Notes: generated from the letters alone by a model not told the origin. A stretch of 64,000 nt of DNA from Pseudeuparius sepicola (GCA_963920635.1 OY987301.1:21432501-21496500), one strand, 5' to 3'; numbered from the stretch's first letter, positions 10,216 through 21,864 are shown. Numbers and translations are program-made.

Positions 10216-10640
10216 GGCAGGGAATACGTGACGGCGGTGCTACTTTTATCACTTTGTACACTTTGTGCACTTTGTGCAGGATTTTTTCCTGTTTCTGGAC
10301 ATTTTGGAAACTCCTCTGGATATAGCAGGTACGGTAAAATAGTTTCTGCTGCGGTACCTATATGGTCTGACTAAGTTGATTTATTTATTTATTATTTGTA
10401 AACAATCCCGCCCCGATTTCCTTTACTCTGGAGCAAACTCTCTATCTCTACCAACGTGGTTTCTGTAGAGTAGCCACTTGCCTTGTTTCGGGAAACACTT
10501 TTTCAAAATAAGTGTTATCAGTAGCAATATTATCGTTAAATTTAAAAATTATGAGAAATGTGTGCGAAAATTAGCGAAAGTCCTCAGGCAAATGCTGCAG
10601 CTTGTGATGTGAATGCAACAACACATTTGCCCCTCGTTTT
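10216..10640. other. Spacer, nothing recognised
   Basis: Contains the short reiteration ctttgtacactttgtgcac (10252-10277) and otherwise nothing supported. Confidence 0.45.
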
Positions 10641-10730
10641 AAACATTAAAAAATTTTGTCGCATTTTCCTTTTAAGTAGTCCTCCCCATTGTGTGGTTAA
10701 AATTTTGTTTACATCATGACTGAACCACCC
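10640..10730 (+). mobile_element. MITE fragment (catcatgactgaa right end), interrupted by hAT insertion
   Basis: Matches the right ends of 22756-23444 and of the copy near 62700-62790: tgtggttaaaa followed by tttacatcatgactgaa. The hAT element starting at 10734 lies immediately after this end, so the hAT insertion is at or near the edge of the older MITE. Confidence 0.6.
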
Positions 10731-10733
10731 AAA

Positions 10734-11374
10734 CACGGGCGTAGCCAAGGGGGGGGGGTTTCGGGGGTTCAACCCCCCCCCCCCCCCGAAATAAGCAAAA
10801 TATTACTTAAAAATACGAGGAGTGAAGAGTTAAATTATTATTACGTTTGAATATATGTAGTAATAGTAGCGCCTAGCGCCATCTTTTGACGAGAGGCAGA
10901 CGCAGTTGCAGCCGAACTTGCCTACCCCGAAATCTAGTTTGGAATGCCTAGATATGTGCGATAAAAACCTTTATCCTAATATTTACACATTACTACAAAT
11001 CTTGGCTACCATTCCTGTATATCCACTGCTACCCCAGAAAGGCCTTTGTCGAGCCTAAGGAGACTGAAAAACTATTTACGAAACACTACAAGTAAAAACA
11101 GACTTAATGGTTTGGCTCTAATGAACATTCACTATGGAACAGAAATTCATGCAGATGAAGTAGTGGATATATTAAAGCCGAAGATTGGTTTTAGATTTAG
11201 CGCAGAGGAACGAAATTAATTTATCCATTTCATTTAAAGTTAACAACTTTATAAATATGTCGTAGTTTTTCGGATGAATATATAGATATTAAATTTCATG
11301 TAAGTATATTTTTGTTGTTTTATTTACTTCTCAAACTAAACCCCCCCCAAAACTACATCCTGCCTACGCCCGTG
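10734..11374 (+). mobile_element. Internally deleted hAT transposon
   Basis: The ends are CACGGGCGTAGCCAAGG and the inverse of CACGGGCGTAGGCAGG, flanked by a perfect 8-base duplication CACCCAAA (10726-10733 and 11375-11382). Long G and C runs follow the left end. The right half encodes the C-terminus of a hAT transposase (10945-11219). At 641 bases the element lacks most of the transposase, so it is a deletion derivative of an autonomous hAT. Confidence 0.9.
10945..11219 (+). pseudogene. hAT transposase C-terminal (dimerisation) fragment
   Basis: The frame starting at 11028 reads TPERPLSSLRRLKNYLRNT, then RLNGLALMNIHYGTEI and VVDILKPK, and ends at the stop at 11217-11219. This is the C-terminal dimerisation region of hAT transposases, normally SERxFSxLRRxKxYLRxTM..RLxGLALLxIH. 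The upstream part (10945-11027, CLDMCDKNLYPNIYTLLQIL) is in another frame, joined by a one-base frameshift near 11020. The N-terminal zinc finger and catalytic core are absent. The sequence looks closest to ZMYM1-like/TTF-type hAT proteins (from memory of the family pattern). Confidence 0.88.
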
Positions 11375-11539
11375 CACCCAAAGCACCAACAAGCAACCGT
11401 ATAGTTAAAATCACCTAGGTATACCGTTTCAGAATGTAGTTTCCAGTTTCGAGGCAAGTCCCATGTACCTAAGTGTGTTACCCATCAGAAACACCGAAAA
11501 TAAACAACTGGCAAAAGCACCGCGTGACGACCACTTTAG

Positions 11540-11950
11540 AGAGAACTCCGCAATGAGAGATGTCTTTCGTTTACCCTTTTGTTTGGGGCGCAAAGTGGCC
11601 TCTCCGCGGTGAAAGCCATGCCTGCCGACACCTACCGGCCTTCGTCGGCGCTGTTGCTTTTATTTCCATGCCCTGAAAAATGGAGTGACAGCGAACACTT
11701 ACTCTTATTTCGCCCTCTTAGCCCTGCCGACTTTTTCTAAACATTAATCTTGAGCAGGCTAAAACGAATATCTCATGTTAATTCAAACGGGGCAGGCCCG
11801 ACCGCCTTGGCCTCAGACCAGCCAGTCCCTTGTCCACGCATAATATAGTGGCGGTAGAGAAAGGCGAAGGGCCGAATGGGGAAGTTGGTCGACCGTGCAA
11901 CTCTTCTCGTCGCACAAGATTCGCATGTGTGGGGAGAAAAGTTAATCAGA
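11540..11950 (+). repeat. Repeat family R, copy 2
   Basis: Closely matches copy 3 (16090-16470) over about 110 bases from gacagcgaacacttactctt to cggggcaggc with only a few differences, and more loosely on both sides (tgttgcttttatttc upstream, gagaaaggcgaagg downstream). It lies opposite in orientation to copy 1. Confidence 0.78.
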
Positions 11951-12517
11951 TTTTTTTAAGCATACATCAAACAATAATTTGATCCTTTCTTCTTTACTTT
12001 ACCACAAATGTTATTATTTTAAATTATTCCTAAACTAATTCCAAATAATAACATCCTAATGTGTACCAATTTTTGTGTTTTTTTATTAGTACGTATGTTA
12101 CGTTCACCAAGATTTTCGACTGATATTTCAGTGCCGGGTAACAAAAACATATTATTTTGTTATATCTTGAAAACTAAGAGGCTTCTGAAAAAATATTTGA
12201 AAAAATTGTTTTTTTTTTTATAAGTTATAGATACGTTTTTTCCGAGTCACCCTATATAGGTAGAGGGCTTACGGAAGAAACTAAGGCCAGGTTTTTCGTT
12301 TAAACTCTCGATTCTCCAAAAGTTGTCACAAAAATCCTAAGTAAATCCCTTCTACCGATGGATTCGCCTGATATGATTCATGGAAGCAGATGACGTTATA
12401 GGAATAAAATAATTCAACATCCAACCAACGACGTTACAAAAAAAAGTTTGTTTTAAAAAGTGACAACGGATGATAAGAAATTTTGTATATAATGGAATAC
12501 AAATTTTATGGTATGGT
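11951..12517. other. Spacer with an orphan transposon-like end
   Basis: Near 12175-12262 the sequence tcttgaaaactaagagg to accctatatagg resembles the right end of TA-flanked MITEs, but no matching left end was found. Confidence 0.35.
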
Positions 12518-12779
12518 AGGTTGAACGGTAACTTGTTCGGTTCATGCGCTGACGTCACATATGGATATCGTGCGCATATAATATTAGCTTGTACGTGGCT
12601 TGTACGCCACAGACGTTTAAACAAACAAGCTAAAATCGAGGTTATTTACATGAGCTGAAACCAGAGAACGCTAAACCATCTGAATGCATGTAAACTCAAA
12701 GCAAATATCCATTTTATCCACATGTGACGTCAGAGCCTTCCCCCTTCCCGCTCGCCTCACCCGAGTTACCGTTCAACCT
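12518..12779. mobile_element. Small inverted-repeat element (AGGTTGAACGGTAAC ends)
   Basis: About 262 bases bounded by AGGTTGAACGGTAACT and its inverse gagttaccgttcaacct. It contains two gacgtca sites (about 12550 and 12725). No clear target duplication is visible, so the superfamily is unassigned. Confidence 0.6.
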
Positions 12780-14694
12780 GCTCTCTACTAACCTTGATGT
12801 ATGTTGCACACAATGGACTTTCCTCTTTGTCATTTCCCAGCATTATTGGCTCTAGCGGACCAGACCAGAAGCGTCGGAAAAAACATAGCACAGGATTAAT
12901 AGGTACTTAGCAAAAGTCACGAGCATTAAAAGGACGAAACAAGAGGACCCGTAAAAATGCAATTGTATGGTGTTTGCTCTCACCATCGTTGCCGTTTCTA
13001 AATGGTGATGAACTTTTGAGTCAAGCAATGCCGCGCAGATAAAAATACGACGTCTTTAAGCGTAACTAAAACAGACCAATGGAAAAGAGGGTATATAGTT
13101 GTGTAGAAATAATATGAGAGCAAAGCATTTCCACTCTCAGTCACATTTAAAAAATCTGTACCACGGTAGTAGGGAAAAATCACAGAGTTTTCGGAATGCA
13201 TTTCTATTTAGGACACTACAGGAGAATATAGCAATAACCAGAAACTGATGTTAGATATATTATTTCATATTTTCTTGGCAAAACCTATAAACGGTTGCTA
13301 CTTTCTAAAGCGGTAAATATGGTAAAGCCACTTTTCTAGAGCTTTATTGTTGGACATATATCTTTGCTTTAAGCGTTGCTGGCAATGAAACGAGTCTAGG
13401 TGTGTATAAGCGTGCTTGGCATTTCGCATTATTTTGTTGAACCTATGTTCTATATGAACACGTTTTTATCATAAAGTTTTGGCTTTACTCGAATTTAACG
13501 TGAAGTTTGACCGCATTTTATTAATTGTAAATAATTATAGGTCAGGAATTAAGTAAGCCTTGAGTCTTGAAATATCAAACAGAAGCTTTATAATGTGTGA
13601 ATATGAGGGCAACTTTGTATATTTAATGTCAACATGATTTTATGTCTTGAAAGTCTAATTTTTTTACTAGAACACCTATAAGATTGAAATTTTTAATAAC
13701 TATCCGTTCCAAATTTTTTATGTAACTCAGGTGGAGTTTCGTTCAAAATTATGGAGTGAAACATGTCGCAGGTATGTGGAGTTCTTCCTTATTTAATCTT
13801 AATCAATTTTTTCTACCAGTTTGTGACTACTGCTTCAGTCACTGGCCATACAAAGAATCACAGAAGTTAAAATGAGACGGTGAGCCATTAACAGTATTTT
13901 GATTTTATTAGGCAATATATTATTATCTTCCTAACATTCAAAGATTAGTATACACTATATTTTTTAAATTTTGGTCACTTAATTTGAAACCCTAAGATCG
14001 TATCCAACTCAACACTCAAATAAGGATGTAAGATTAACGAGTGTTACGATGGTGTTTATTAGAGAAAGCCGTAATGGGAAGTCACTCAAAACAAACAAAA
14101 AATAGTAAGGGTGCATACACGTGTTTAATGCTATATCTGGCAATCATCAGTATGGTGTAATATTAACGAAATAAGAAATATAGGTTTGATTTGGGAAGCA
14201 AGAAATGAAGATCAGAGGTCTCCACAACATCTTCTGTCTGAACTTCATTTGTTTTCGACAGATTATATGCGGTTATAGTACCTACTTTTTAAGTCGGGAG
14301 TCGCCTATTAGGTATCTTTTTTTTTTGTCAACTCCCAAATTTCTTGCAGGTCGTGAACTCTGTAAATCACTTATAAGTTATAAGTTATAAGTATCCTTAT
14401 TTTTAGTTTTTTCTTTAATATTTACTCTACTTTTTTTAAATAATAATATGAAGCTTCACAAAAACCGACAATAACAGTGCGGGTTTAATGGCGGGAAGGC
14501 GTTTCTCTCCCCCATTTAGATATATACATATCCCCCAGGCGCACAGAGATATATGTAGAAAGAAACGTCGCAAGAACGGAGGACGTTTCGGTCGTGTTCT
14601 ACAAACTAGCTAAGTAATTTAGCGTGATAATATATATCGCGGGGGTAAAAGAGAAGGTATAAAACTCTCGCATGGGAGAAATTCGGACTACACA
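12780..14694. other. Spacer, nothing recognised
   Basis: About 1.9 kb with no convincing gene or repeat. A slightly GC-richer part (14480-14660) precedes the microsatellite. Short frames here (12998-13201 minus, 14205-14390 plus) have no features of real genes. Confidence 0.45.
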
Positions 14695-14703
14695 CTATAT
14701 ATC

Positions 14704-14735
<32 letters not shown>
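14695..14735. repeat. AT/AC microsatellite
   Basis: A run of TA dinucleotides passing into AC dinucleotides, immediately before the large foldback at 14746. Confidence 0.85.
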
Positions 14736-14745
14736 GTGTGTTTCA

Positions 14746-15892
14746 CTTCAAGTCTAGACAATTCATTATTTTTTCAAAACATTTTTTTTAAATATACTGC
14801 TCCGAATGATCTACATTTTGACACTAATTTTTTCAGATTCATCTTTTCCATGACCTGCTACGATCAAAATTATACCCCCAAAAACTGCAAAAGTAGGTAC
14901 ATTAGGCATTTTTTTAGGAAAAAAATAAACAGCACAGTCGTATTGACCATACCCGAAAACCCCACATACCAAGTTTCATGGTCATAACTTATACAGGGCG
15001 TTCACAAAATTGCTTTAAGCATAGCAAAAATACAGTATATCGGAGTACTCTGTACAAACACCGAGAGATATTTTAAAATTATTTCTTTGCAGTCTGATTA
15101 GGGCTCACATAGGCCATCAATTCCCACGATTTCATGTCCCTGCCTTAGACAGGGCGTTCGCATTAAAAACACAAAAATCGAAAAAAATCGATTTTTCTCT
15201 TGGTATTTTATTTACATTTTTTTCTACAATTTTAACTTATGCCTATCAAAAAACATAAACAATATAAAATTTTAGAAAGTATTTTCAATAAAGAGCACCC
15301 TGGATACGTGGATACCAATCAATTTTTAATTTTTTTCAAATAAAAAAGGGTGCATGCTTTTTATTGAAAATACTTTCTAAAATTTAATATTGGTTATGTT
15401 TTTTAATAGGCATAAGTTAAAATTGTAGAAAAAAATGTAAAAAAATTCACCAAGAGAAAAAACGATTATTTTCGATTTTTGTATTTTTATTGCGAAGGTA
15501 GGAATAAGGCAGGGGGAATTGATGGCTTACGTAAGCCCTAATCAAACTGCAAAGAAATAATTTTAAAATATCTCTCGGTGTTTGTACAGGGTACTTCGCA
15601 AAACCGTATTTTTGCCATGTTTGAAGCTATTTTATGAACGCCCTGTATAAGCTATGACCGTGAAACATGGTATGTGTGGTTTGCGGGTATGGCCAATATG
15701 ACTGTGCTATTCATTTTTTCCCTAAAAAATGCCTAATGCACTTTTGCAGTTTTTGGGGGTATAACTTCATGGAAAAGTCGAATCTGAAAAAAATTAGTGG
15801 CAAAATGTAGATCTTTCGGAGCACTACATTAAAAAAAAGTTTTTGAAAATCGGCCAACCCGTAAAAAAATAATTAATTGTCTCGACTGGAAG
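14746..15892. mobile_element. 1.15-kb foldback element
   Basis: Two arms of about 550 bases are inverted copies around a short centre near 15320. The outer ends are cttcaagtctagacaatt (14746) and aattgtctcgactggaag (to 15892). Matching landmarks include catttttttaggaaaaaa with its inverse near 15718, atacagggcgttca (14992) with tgaacgccctgtat (about 15635), and aaatatctctcgg with its inverse. The arms differ by scattered substitutions and small indels, so the structure is not new. The DNA or its transcript would form a very long hairpin. No transposase is encoded. Confidence 0.88.
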
Positions 15893-16089
15893 TTTGTTTA
15901 AATACATAAACGTCTGGAACGAAAATTTTGGAAAAATTCTTAATAACTAAAAAAGTGCAAACAAAATATACTAAAATAAAAAGAAATCCAATTAAACCAT
16001 TTCTAAAATGGTACACTATTAACACTGGAAATTAAAAAGAGCAACCAAAACGACCTCTTTACAGAAGCCTTTCCCAGTAAGAAAAGAAG
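15893..16089. other. Short spacer
   Basis: A+T-rich, with nothing recognised, between the foldback and repeat R copy 3. Confidence 0.4.
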
Positions 16090-16470
16090 CGATTCACTTA
16101 CTTCGTTGTTTGGAAAGCGAAGTGCCCGGTGTTCCAGTGAAAACCGACACCCACCGGAGCTGTTGCTTTTATTTCTATGCCTTGAAAAATGGGCTGACAG
16201 CGAACACTTACTCTTATTTTGCCCTCTTAGCCCCGCCGACTTTTTCTAAACATTAATCTTGAGCAGGCTAAAACGAAAATCTCATGTTAATTCAAACGGG
16301 GCAGGCTCGGCTATCCAGGCCCATGGGCCCAGCCAGGCCCTTCCCGTTAATCGCGCTAACTGTGGAGGCAGAGAAAGGCGAAGGTCTGGAGAACTAGGCA
16401 GACTGCGTGTATGTAAACCTTTTCCGTCATGAAAGATCGATGTGAGTGTGGAGAAATTGCTATCGGGTTA
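16090..16470 (+). repeat. Repeat family R, copy 3
   Basis: Same orientation as copy 2. The core gacagcgaacacttactctt through cggggcaggc is nearly identical to copy 2, while the flanks are more diverged. The GC-rich right half includes a palindromic ggcccatgggcc. Confidence 0.78.
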
Positions 16471-16679
16471 TTCAAATACTTGAATACCTACTATATTAAA
16501 CTCTCCAGGGTGCGGGCTTATAAAAGGTAACTGTGATATTCCTAATAATAATTATTGTGGACTGGCATATCTTAATTCATTTCTTGCATTTTTATTACAT
16601 GGTCAATGGTATGCCATTAAATAACGTGCGTTAAGTAATTTTGATTCAGGTGTACAATTGGTAATTCCATAAGTAAGGT

Positions 16680-17290
16680 ACTTCAAAAATCTACGCTGAA
16701 CCTTCACACTACTCTCTGAACGTATGCTGTAATTTGGTGATCAAATAGTACAAGCGTATTCAAGTTTACTCCTGATAAACACATAATTCGAGCCTGTCTT
16801 TCGAAATTCTCGACTACAGCGAACAATAAAGCTGTAGAAGTCTTAGATACACTATATACTGAGCAGGTTTTCGACGTGGCTAATAAAAGTCTTTGGTCGC
16901 AAAATGTTTCAAGTGAAAAGTAAAGTATTCTTTGTAGCAAAAGCTCAACTTTGCATTTATCGACATTAAGACAGTTTGTTCGCAATATGCCACTGGTAAA
17001 TAGAATTTATATTCCTTTGAATGGTTAGACAGTCTGAGAGATTTTTTTATAGTTTTATAATCAATTAAAAGATTATCTTATCATTATTAAAATTATGAAA
17101 TATAAGAGGACCCAAAACAGACCCCTGTGGTACCCCGGATATCGATGCATGAACATTCGACTCAAATTCGTTCACAACAACGTATTGACGCCCATCTGCT
17201 AGGGATAGAACCTGATTAATTGAATTACCAACTCAAAACCTCCAAGCTTTGAGAGCAGAATCCGATTATCCAGCAGGCATTCGAGAAATT
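16680..17290 (-). pseudogene. Non-LTR retrotransposon reverse transcriptase fragment
   Basis: On the minus strand the region near 17125 reads SGVPQGSVLGPL, the reverse-transcriptase motif preceding the catalytic YxDD of LINEs, preceded by LSLADGRQYVVVNEF. Further on, NCLNVDKCKVELL and, near 16690, QRVVRRFLKYLT match the LNVxKCKV and VQRRFLKYL landmarks of jockey/CR1-like elements. The stretch that should hold the (F/Y)xDD loop (about 16990-17090) is degraded and contains stops, so the copy is dead. No poly-A tail or target duplication is identified. Which LINE clade is involved cannot be settled from this fragment. Confidence 0.8.
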
Positions 17291-17998
17291 AGTATAGACT
17301 ATACGTCCAACTATGATTCTCCGAATCATACGCTTCTGCTGTGGTCTGAGTTAATGGTGAGATTTGTAACTGTATAGACCGACCATTAAAATATACCGTG
17401 TTGTGTAATAAAATCTCAAAAACTTTTAGATATTTAGATATGACTGATAATTGTCTATAATTTGTAGTCGAAGAAATTTTTCTCTTCTTAAGTACAGGAC
17501 AAAATTTTGATACCTTCCAGATATCTGGAATTTTAGATTTGTCATACTATTTACAGAAAAACATTAATCAAAGAAAAACAAGAAAAAAAATCAAAGTAGG
17601 CCTGACACTTTGAAATTTTGTACACCTAAGTAACTTAACACGCTGAACAAATTTTCTTTATAACTTTTTTCACTATCTCTACAAATGGAGACAGTTTACT
17701 CTTATGTTAATTAACGTTTTTTTCAATTTTCTGGTCACCCAGTAAAAGCAATGTTAACTTTTTCCATGCCAATCTTATTTTAAGAACAAGCAAAACTTTT
17801 TATCAAGAATGACTTTTTCTCGAAAAATCAAATATAAGGAACTTTACAAGAGTGCGGTACCCCATCTGGGGACACACTGTATAAGTATATTTACATGCTA
17901 GATAAACAGAAATATTAGTAATAATAATTACTGGCATAAACATAACAATCAATAACAGAAATACTAATCAAAGCTATTTACAATAATAAACGGGAAGG
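17291..17998. other. Spacer with an orphan MITE end
   Basis: Around 17855-17881 the sequence gtaccccatctggggacaca ends at TA and resembles the inverse of CAGTGTGTCCCC termini seen at 30432. No matching left end was found. The stretch at 17330-17420 may be further decayed LINE sequence. Confidence 0.4.
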
Positions 17999-18145
17999 AC
18001 ATCAGAAGGAACAAAGCTTTTGTATTCAGGATAAATTTTTGCAGTTGGTGGTCGAAGTGAAAGTGATATTTGGAACGGTAAAGGAGCCAAAATTTTTCAT
18101 TGCAAAAATTTATCCTGAATACAAAAGCTTTGTTCCTTCTGATGT
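17999..18145. repeat. Perfect 45-base inverted repeat with 57-base spacer
   Basis: The arms 17999-18043 (acatcagaaggaacaaagct and 25 further bases) and 18101-18145 are exact inverse complements over 45 bases. The spacer is unique and no target duplication is seen. Perfect identity in a region where every other inverted repeat is diverged indicates a recent origin. Confidence 0.9.
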
Positions 18146-18495
18146 TTCATATCATTGACATGAGTCCCCGTTTTTTGACAACTACCACTATATTTGTGTT
18201 AAATATAGACAGTGTAATGTTTTTTAAGCTGTATTTAAACTAATTGATTCAGGTGAGTTTTAATCTATCAATCGCCGTTTGTTTTGGTTTTAGAGTTGTA
18301 TGTTTTATCTCTTAGTTTTAACTTGTTTTAATTTGTTTCAATTTGTTCATTCTTTTATTACTCACTTTCGTCCTTATTGTAGAAGCTCTGAAGAAGAATT
18401 AAAAAATAAAAAGTCGCAACGTTAGCTGAATGAGTCTAGCAGTTTAATTGTTTTTCCCCAAGTCCATCAGCAGAAAAAAGTTTTCCACATAACTA
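18146..18495. other. Spacer, possible retroelement tail
   Basis: The stretch ctctgaagaagaatt to aaaagtcgcaacgtt (18389-18424) recalls the tail of Penelope-like or other retroelement repeats, but nothing coding is present. Confidence 0.3.
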
Positions 18496-19019
18496 CACTG
18501 GACAAAAAAACCTCCCTCAAACATTATATTAATGTTAATCCGCGTTTTAAGTCAAAAACTTAAAAACTGTGGCCCCGATGAGTTTGTTATACCAACATGC
18601 GAACTGATCACAGCCGAAGTGAATAATCCTATTCTCATTACCGCCCGGTTAATAATGGTGCTCAAGTTGGGAGTTTTGACTGTCGGTGCGCTGTTCGGGC
18701 GCGTAGTAGGCGCGCTGGGCAGTCAAGCACGAGCCCGGCTAACGATACCGAATCTCGTCATTACGGGGGCGAGTTTGCGAGCCCTCGCTAACCCGCTTGT
18801 GAATAATTTGATGCCACTGCACTAATTAATATCGAGATACGTACCCTTAAAAGCAACAATATCAGGGGCGAACATTTACAAAAAATGATTAGATTAGTTT
18901 GTTGAAAGGAGATATTTTTATTATGACATGGATTACCGCCAGTTAAAATTTCCATACTAATCAAAGACACGCCGTGTTTAAGTAAATATAGCCTACTTCC
19001 CATTTTTTCCTGTCCAGCG
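18496..19019. mobile_element. Possible TA-site element (CACTGGACAAAAAA ends)
   Basis: The left end CACTGGACAAAAAAA follows TA (18494-18495). The right end cattttttcctgtccagcg is an imperfect inverse. The middle (18640-18800) is GC-rich and contains a 97-codon frame (18532-18825) rich in Leu, Val and Ala. I recognise no family in that frame, and the composition alone could keep it open. Boundaries and superfamily are tentative. Confidence 0.4.
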
Positions 19020-19800
19020 AAGTAAGGATTATAGTATGATTGGGAATAAATTTATTTACTTCCCTGATAATGTACCAACCAATACGGTAAAGAGTAATGT
19101 CGGAAAATAATATAATATATAATTTTTCTACATCTCCAATGGTTTAGTATACCCACAAATGAGATATTTTTCTCTTTTAGATTCCTTGCAATATGCCTGG
19201 AGGGTCAAATGTGGGACACCAAAAGAAATCGTAACAACTTCGCAAACTCCAATAAAATTCCGAAAATTGCAGGGGGCATGATATATTGTCCCTCTAGGGG
19301 AATTAGTGGTAAAAATTTAAAAGCTAATATTTTAGTGTTCAGTTCAGTACCTCAAGCTATTTTTTGTGTGTGCCAGATATAGTCTTTTGAAATGGTAATT
19401 TTTAAGTCTTTTATATTAGACACATAGTTACTACAGAAACTATTTGAGAAGATTCCGGGGACTTATAACCACCATATTCTATTTCAAGCTACAAGAAACA
19501 GAAATAAAATCATTTATTAATCACTCACTAGGTATTTACACATGCGTACTAAAATTAAAACATCTATAGAGTTGGAAAGTATGTATTACCTGCGAAATAA
19601 ACGGGGAATATTTGTAATATTATTGGGTAGGCCTCTGGCATTTGTAGAATTTTAGTGAACTTCAATATCTTTAATGCGGGTTACCTAGATATACGGTTCT
19701 TCCCGAGCTAACTTAAACCCTGTATGTCGCCTCTATCGACGTAAAACATCAACTTTTAATTAACAGAAATTGACGCCACGACTGAAAAACGTGTCAGATT
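19020..19800. other. Spacer, nothing recognised
   Basis: A+T-rich, with no supported gene, terminus or repeat. Confidence 0.45.
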
Positions 19801-19824
19801 CTTATCCGCTAACGGAAGAACACC

Positions 19825-20030
19825 AGGCGTTAAACGAAGGGAAGCTCAATCTACATAGGAATTTTGATACGGCTTCCCGTTGAGGACGACTAAGGGAGAC
19901 CGTGTTCATAAAATTATAGGTTGGAGGTGAGGGGATCTTCGTGCAAAGTGTGTTCGGAGTGATGTAAAAAATTAAGGGAAACGGAGAAAAATAGCGAGAA
20001 TGGCGGATGAGGAAGGAACATATTATACAT
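19825..20030 (+). repeat. Local repeat family L1, copy 1
   Basis: Shares with 21210-21365 and 22010-22190 the ordered landmarks ggaagctcaatct, ataaaattataggttggagg, tgcaaagtgtgt and aaattaagggaaa. All three copies are in the same orientation. Divergence is high (many substitutions and indels). No conserved frame was found. Confidence 0.7.
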
Positions 20031-21039
20031 TCCTTAGGCTCTTCTTCCGGCTTTCCCCACATGTGGATAAGTACATACAAAAAGCACAATTGCCAATTAC
20101 TGAGACTAGAGAAATCACCAGAGGATGGTGACATATTTGCACTTTGTATCAGTTTGTTTTTTAATTTTCGCTTAGAGTATACAGTAAAAAAGGCTGGTAG
20201 AGCTCGTTGAAGATTTTATTTTTAGACTCAAATTTAATTTTTGTATTGCAAATTGTAGATGGCGCAGCGGTCGAAAGAAAATTTTCGTTCGCACTGGCCT
20301 TGAAAAGCAGTGCATCTGAATTGTCCTTCAATTTTAAGCAAATTATGTCCTTTAAACAAATCAGCCTGCGTATAGCCGTTTCTGAGGAAAGTAATGATAC
20401 CTGGAGCAAAACGCAACCACTATCTATCTACAGAATGTTTTTCAAATTAATGAGGACGTTGGAAATAACCAGCAGATATAAAAAAAGGTGCTCTACTTAT
20501 TACCTTCCCTTCGAAGACTGATGAGTTTCTTGGTATTCCTTTAATATCGGTAAGTAATAGTACTTTGGAAAGTTGTCGTTGTCACGACTCCCTATCATAT
20601 AACTTCAGTTGTTAAAACTAATCAATTTTCGTTGTACCTACATACAAGTGAATTGTGAAAATGTCTCCTTTATTAGCGCTGTGTTGTCTTGGCAGGAGCA
20701 GTGCCTATCATGACCGCAAAATCTGGCTACACGTAATAAGCTGGAAATTCAAAAAGTGTAGCATCGAATTTTGAGGAGTTCGGTAGGTATATGAGACGTC
20801 GCTTCTTAAAACCTTCGTCGGTACGCGTAGTCTGAAGAAGAATCATTTGGAAAACATGATAGTCTCATTGAAGTCGATATACCTTATATTTTATGAACAT
20901 GATTTTGTACTTTGAAACTGGAAACGTACATTCCCATTCTTCCAGCATTACTTATATTTGACGGAATGTGTCAAATACAGAGAGCAGCCAAATGTAATAA
21001 ATGCCTTTTTCCGTTGGAGGTTTCGTTGTTCCCCCAAGT
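20031..21039. other. Spacer between L1 copies
   Basis: A frame of 104 codons (20207-20521) overlaps two minus-strand frames over the same stretch. None has a recognisable motif, so no gene is called. Confidence 0.4.
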
Positions 21040-21365
21040 CGTATCGGAGCGGTGCTCCAGGCAGGAGCCCAATATACTTATCTAGTCTTTATTGAAAATA
21101 AACATGATCATTTTGATCAACCATAGCGGCGGAGGCGGCAGGTAGCGACGATAAAAAAACCAGCATCGCCAAATTTATGACAAATGCTTACCAGCTTATG
21201 AGGGCACACCGGATGATAACCGACAGGAAGCTCAATCTCCATGGAAATTGTTATAGGGCTTCACATGGGAAAGTGAGACGACCTAGTCCGTAAAATTATA
21301 GTTTAGAGGTGAGGAATATTTATGTAAAGCGTGCTAAAAAATTGAGGAAAATTAAGGGAAATAAG
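21040..21365 (+). repeat. Local repeat family L1, copy 2 (extended unit)
   Basis: In addition to the shared core, the preceding stretch (tatcggagcggtgctc, tctttattgaaaataaa, gcggcggaggcggcagg) aligns with 21870-21990 before copy 3. The repeating unit is therefore at least about 330 bases, spaced about 825 bases from copy 3. Confidence 0.68.
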
Positions 21366-21864
21366 TTTCTTTTTAAAAACTCCGGAAATTATAATATACA
21401 TACTTAGGTATGTCCATTTTTGTGATTTACAAGAGGAAGAAATGACGTGTTGGTAAAAATTTTACGTTCTGGGAAAAATAATATTGCAAGTAAACAAAAT
21501 TATGTATCTTTAACAATAAGGGCTGGACTGATTTTCTATTTTTGAGGTAAATGAAAACTAGATGAGGAATTTTCCATTTGAATTTTTTGAGAAAAAAATA
21601 TTTTGTAAATGTGCATCACCTCAATAAAATGTACTCCATTAACTATAGCTGAAAGCTCAAAAATAGTAGTACAGTTCGGCCATTTTCTACCTACTGGTTT
21701 AACATTAACAAATAATGCGGAAAAGCTTAGTCCCATAAACCACAGAATTTCTATTTTGGACGGAATATTTATCATCCATCATTATAGCATAATAATGTGT
21801 AATATGGCCCGCGTTCCTGTCTCGCCCAGCTCATTACAAAGTCCCCTTTAAACTGTCGCGCTGT
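21366..21864. other. Spacer between L1 copies
   Basis: A+T-rich, no supported feature. Two opposing frames of about 80 codons over the same bases (21536-21851) are judged chance. Confidence 0.4.

Noticed and set aside
18389..18424. Possible hammerhead ribozyme core (CTGAAGA ... GCAACG)
   Set aside because: The second core box should be GAAA but reads GCAA, and no paired stems support the fold.
18532..18825. 97-codon GC-rich frame as a membrane protein gene
   Set aside because: The hydrophobic composition follows from base composition inside a probable MITE. No promoter, splice or homology evidence.
20207..20521. 104-codon frame between L1 copies
   Set aside because: Two minus-strand frames overlap the same bases, and none has a motif or splice context.
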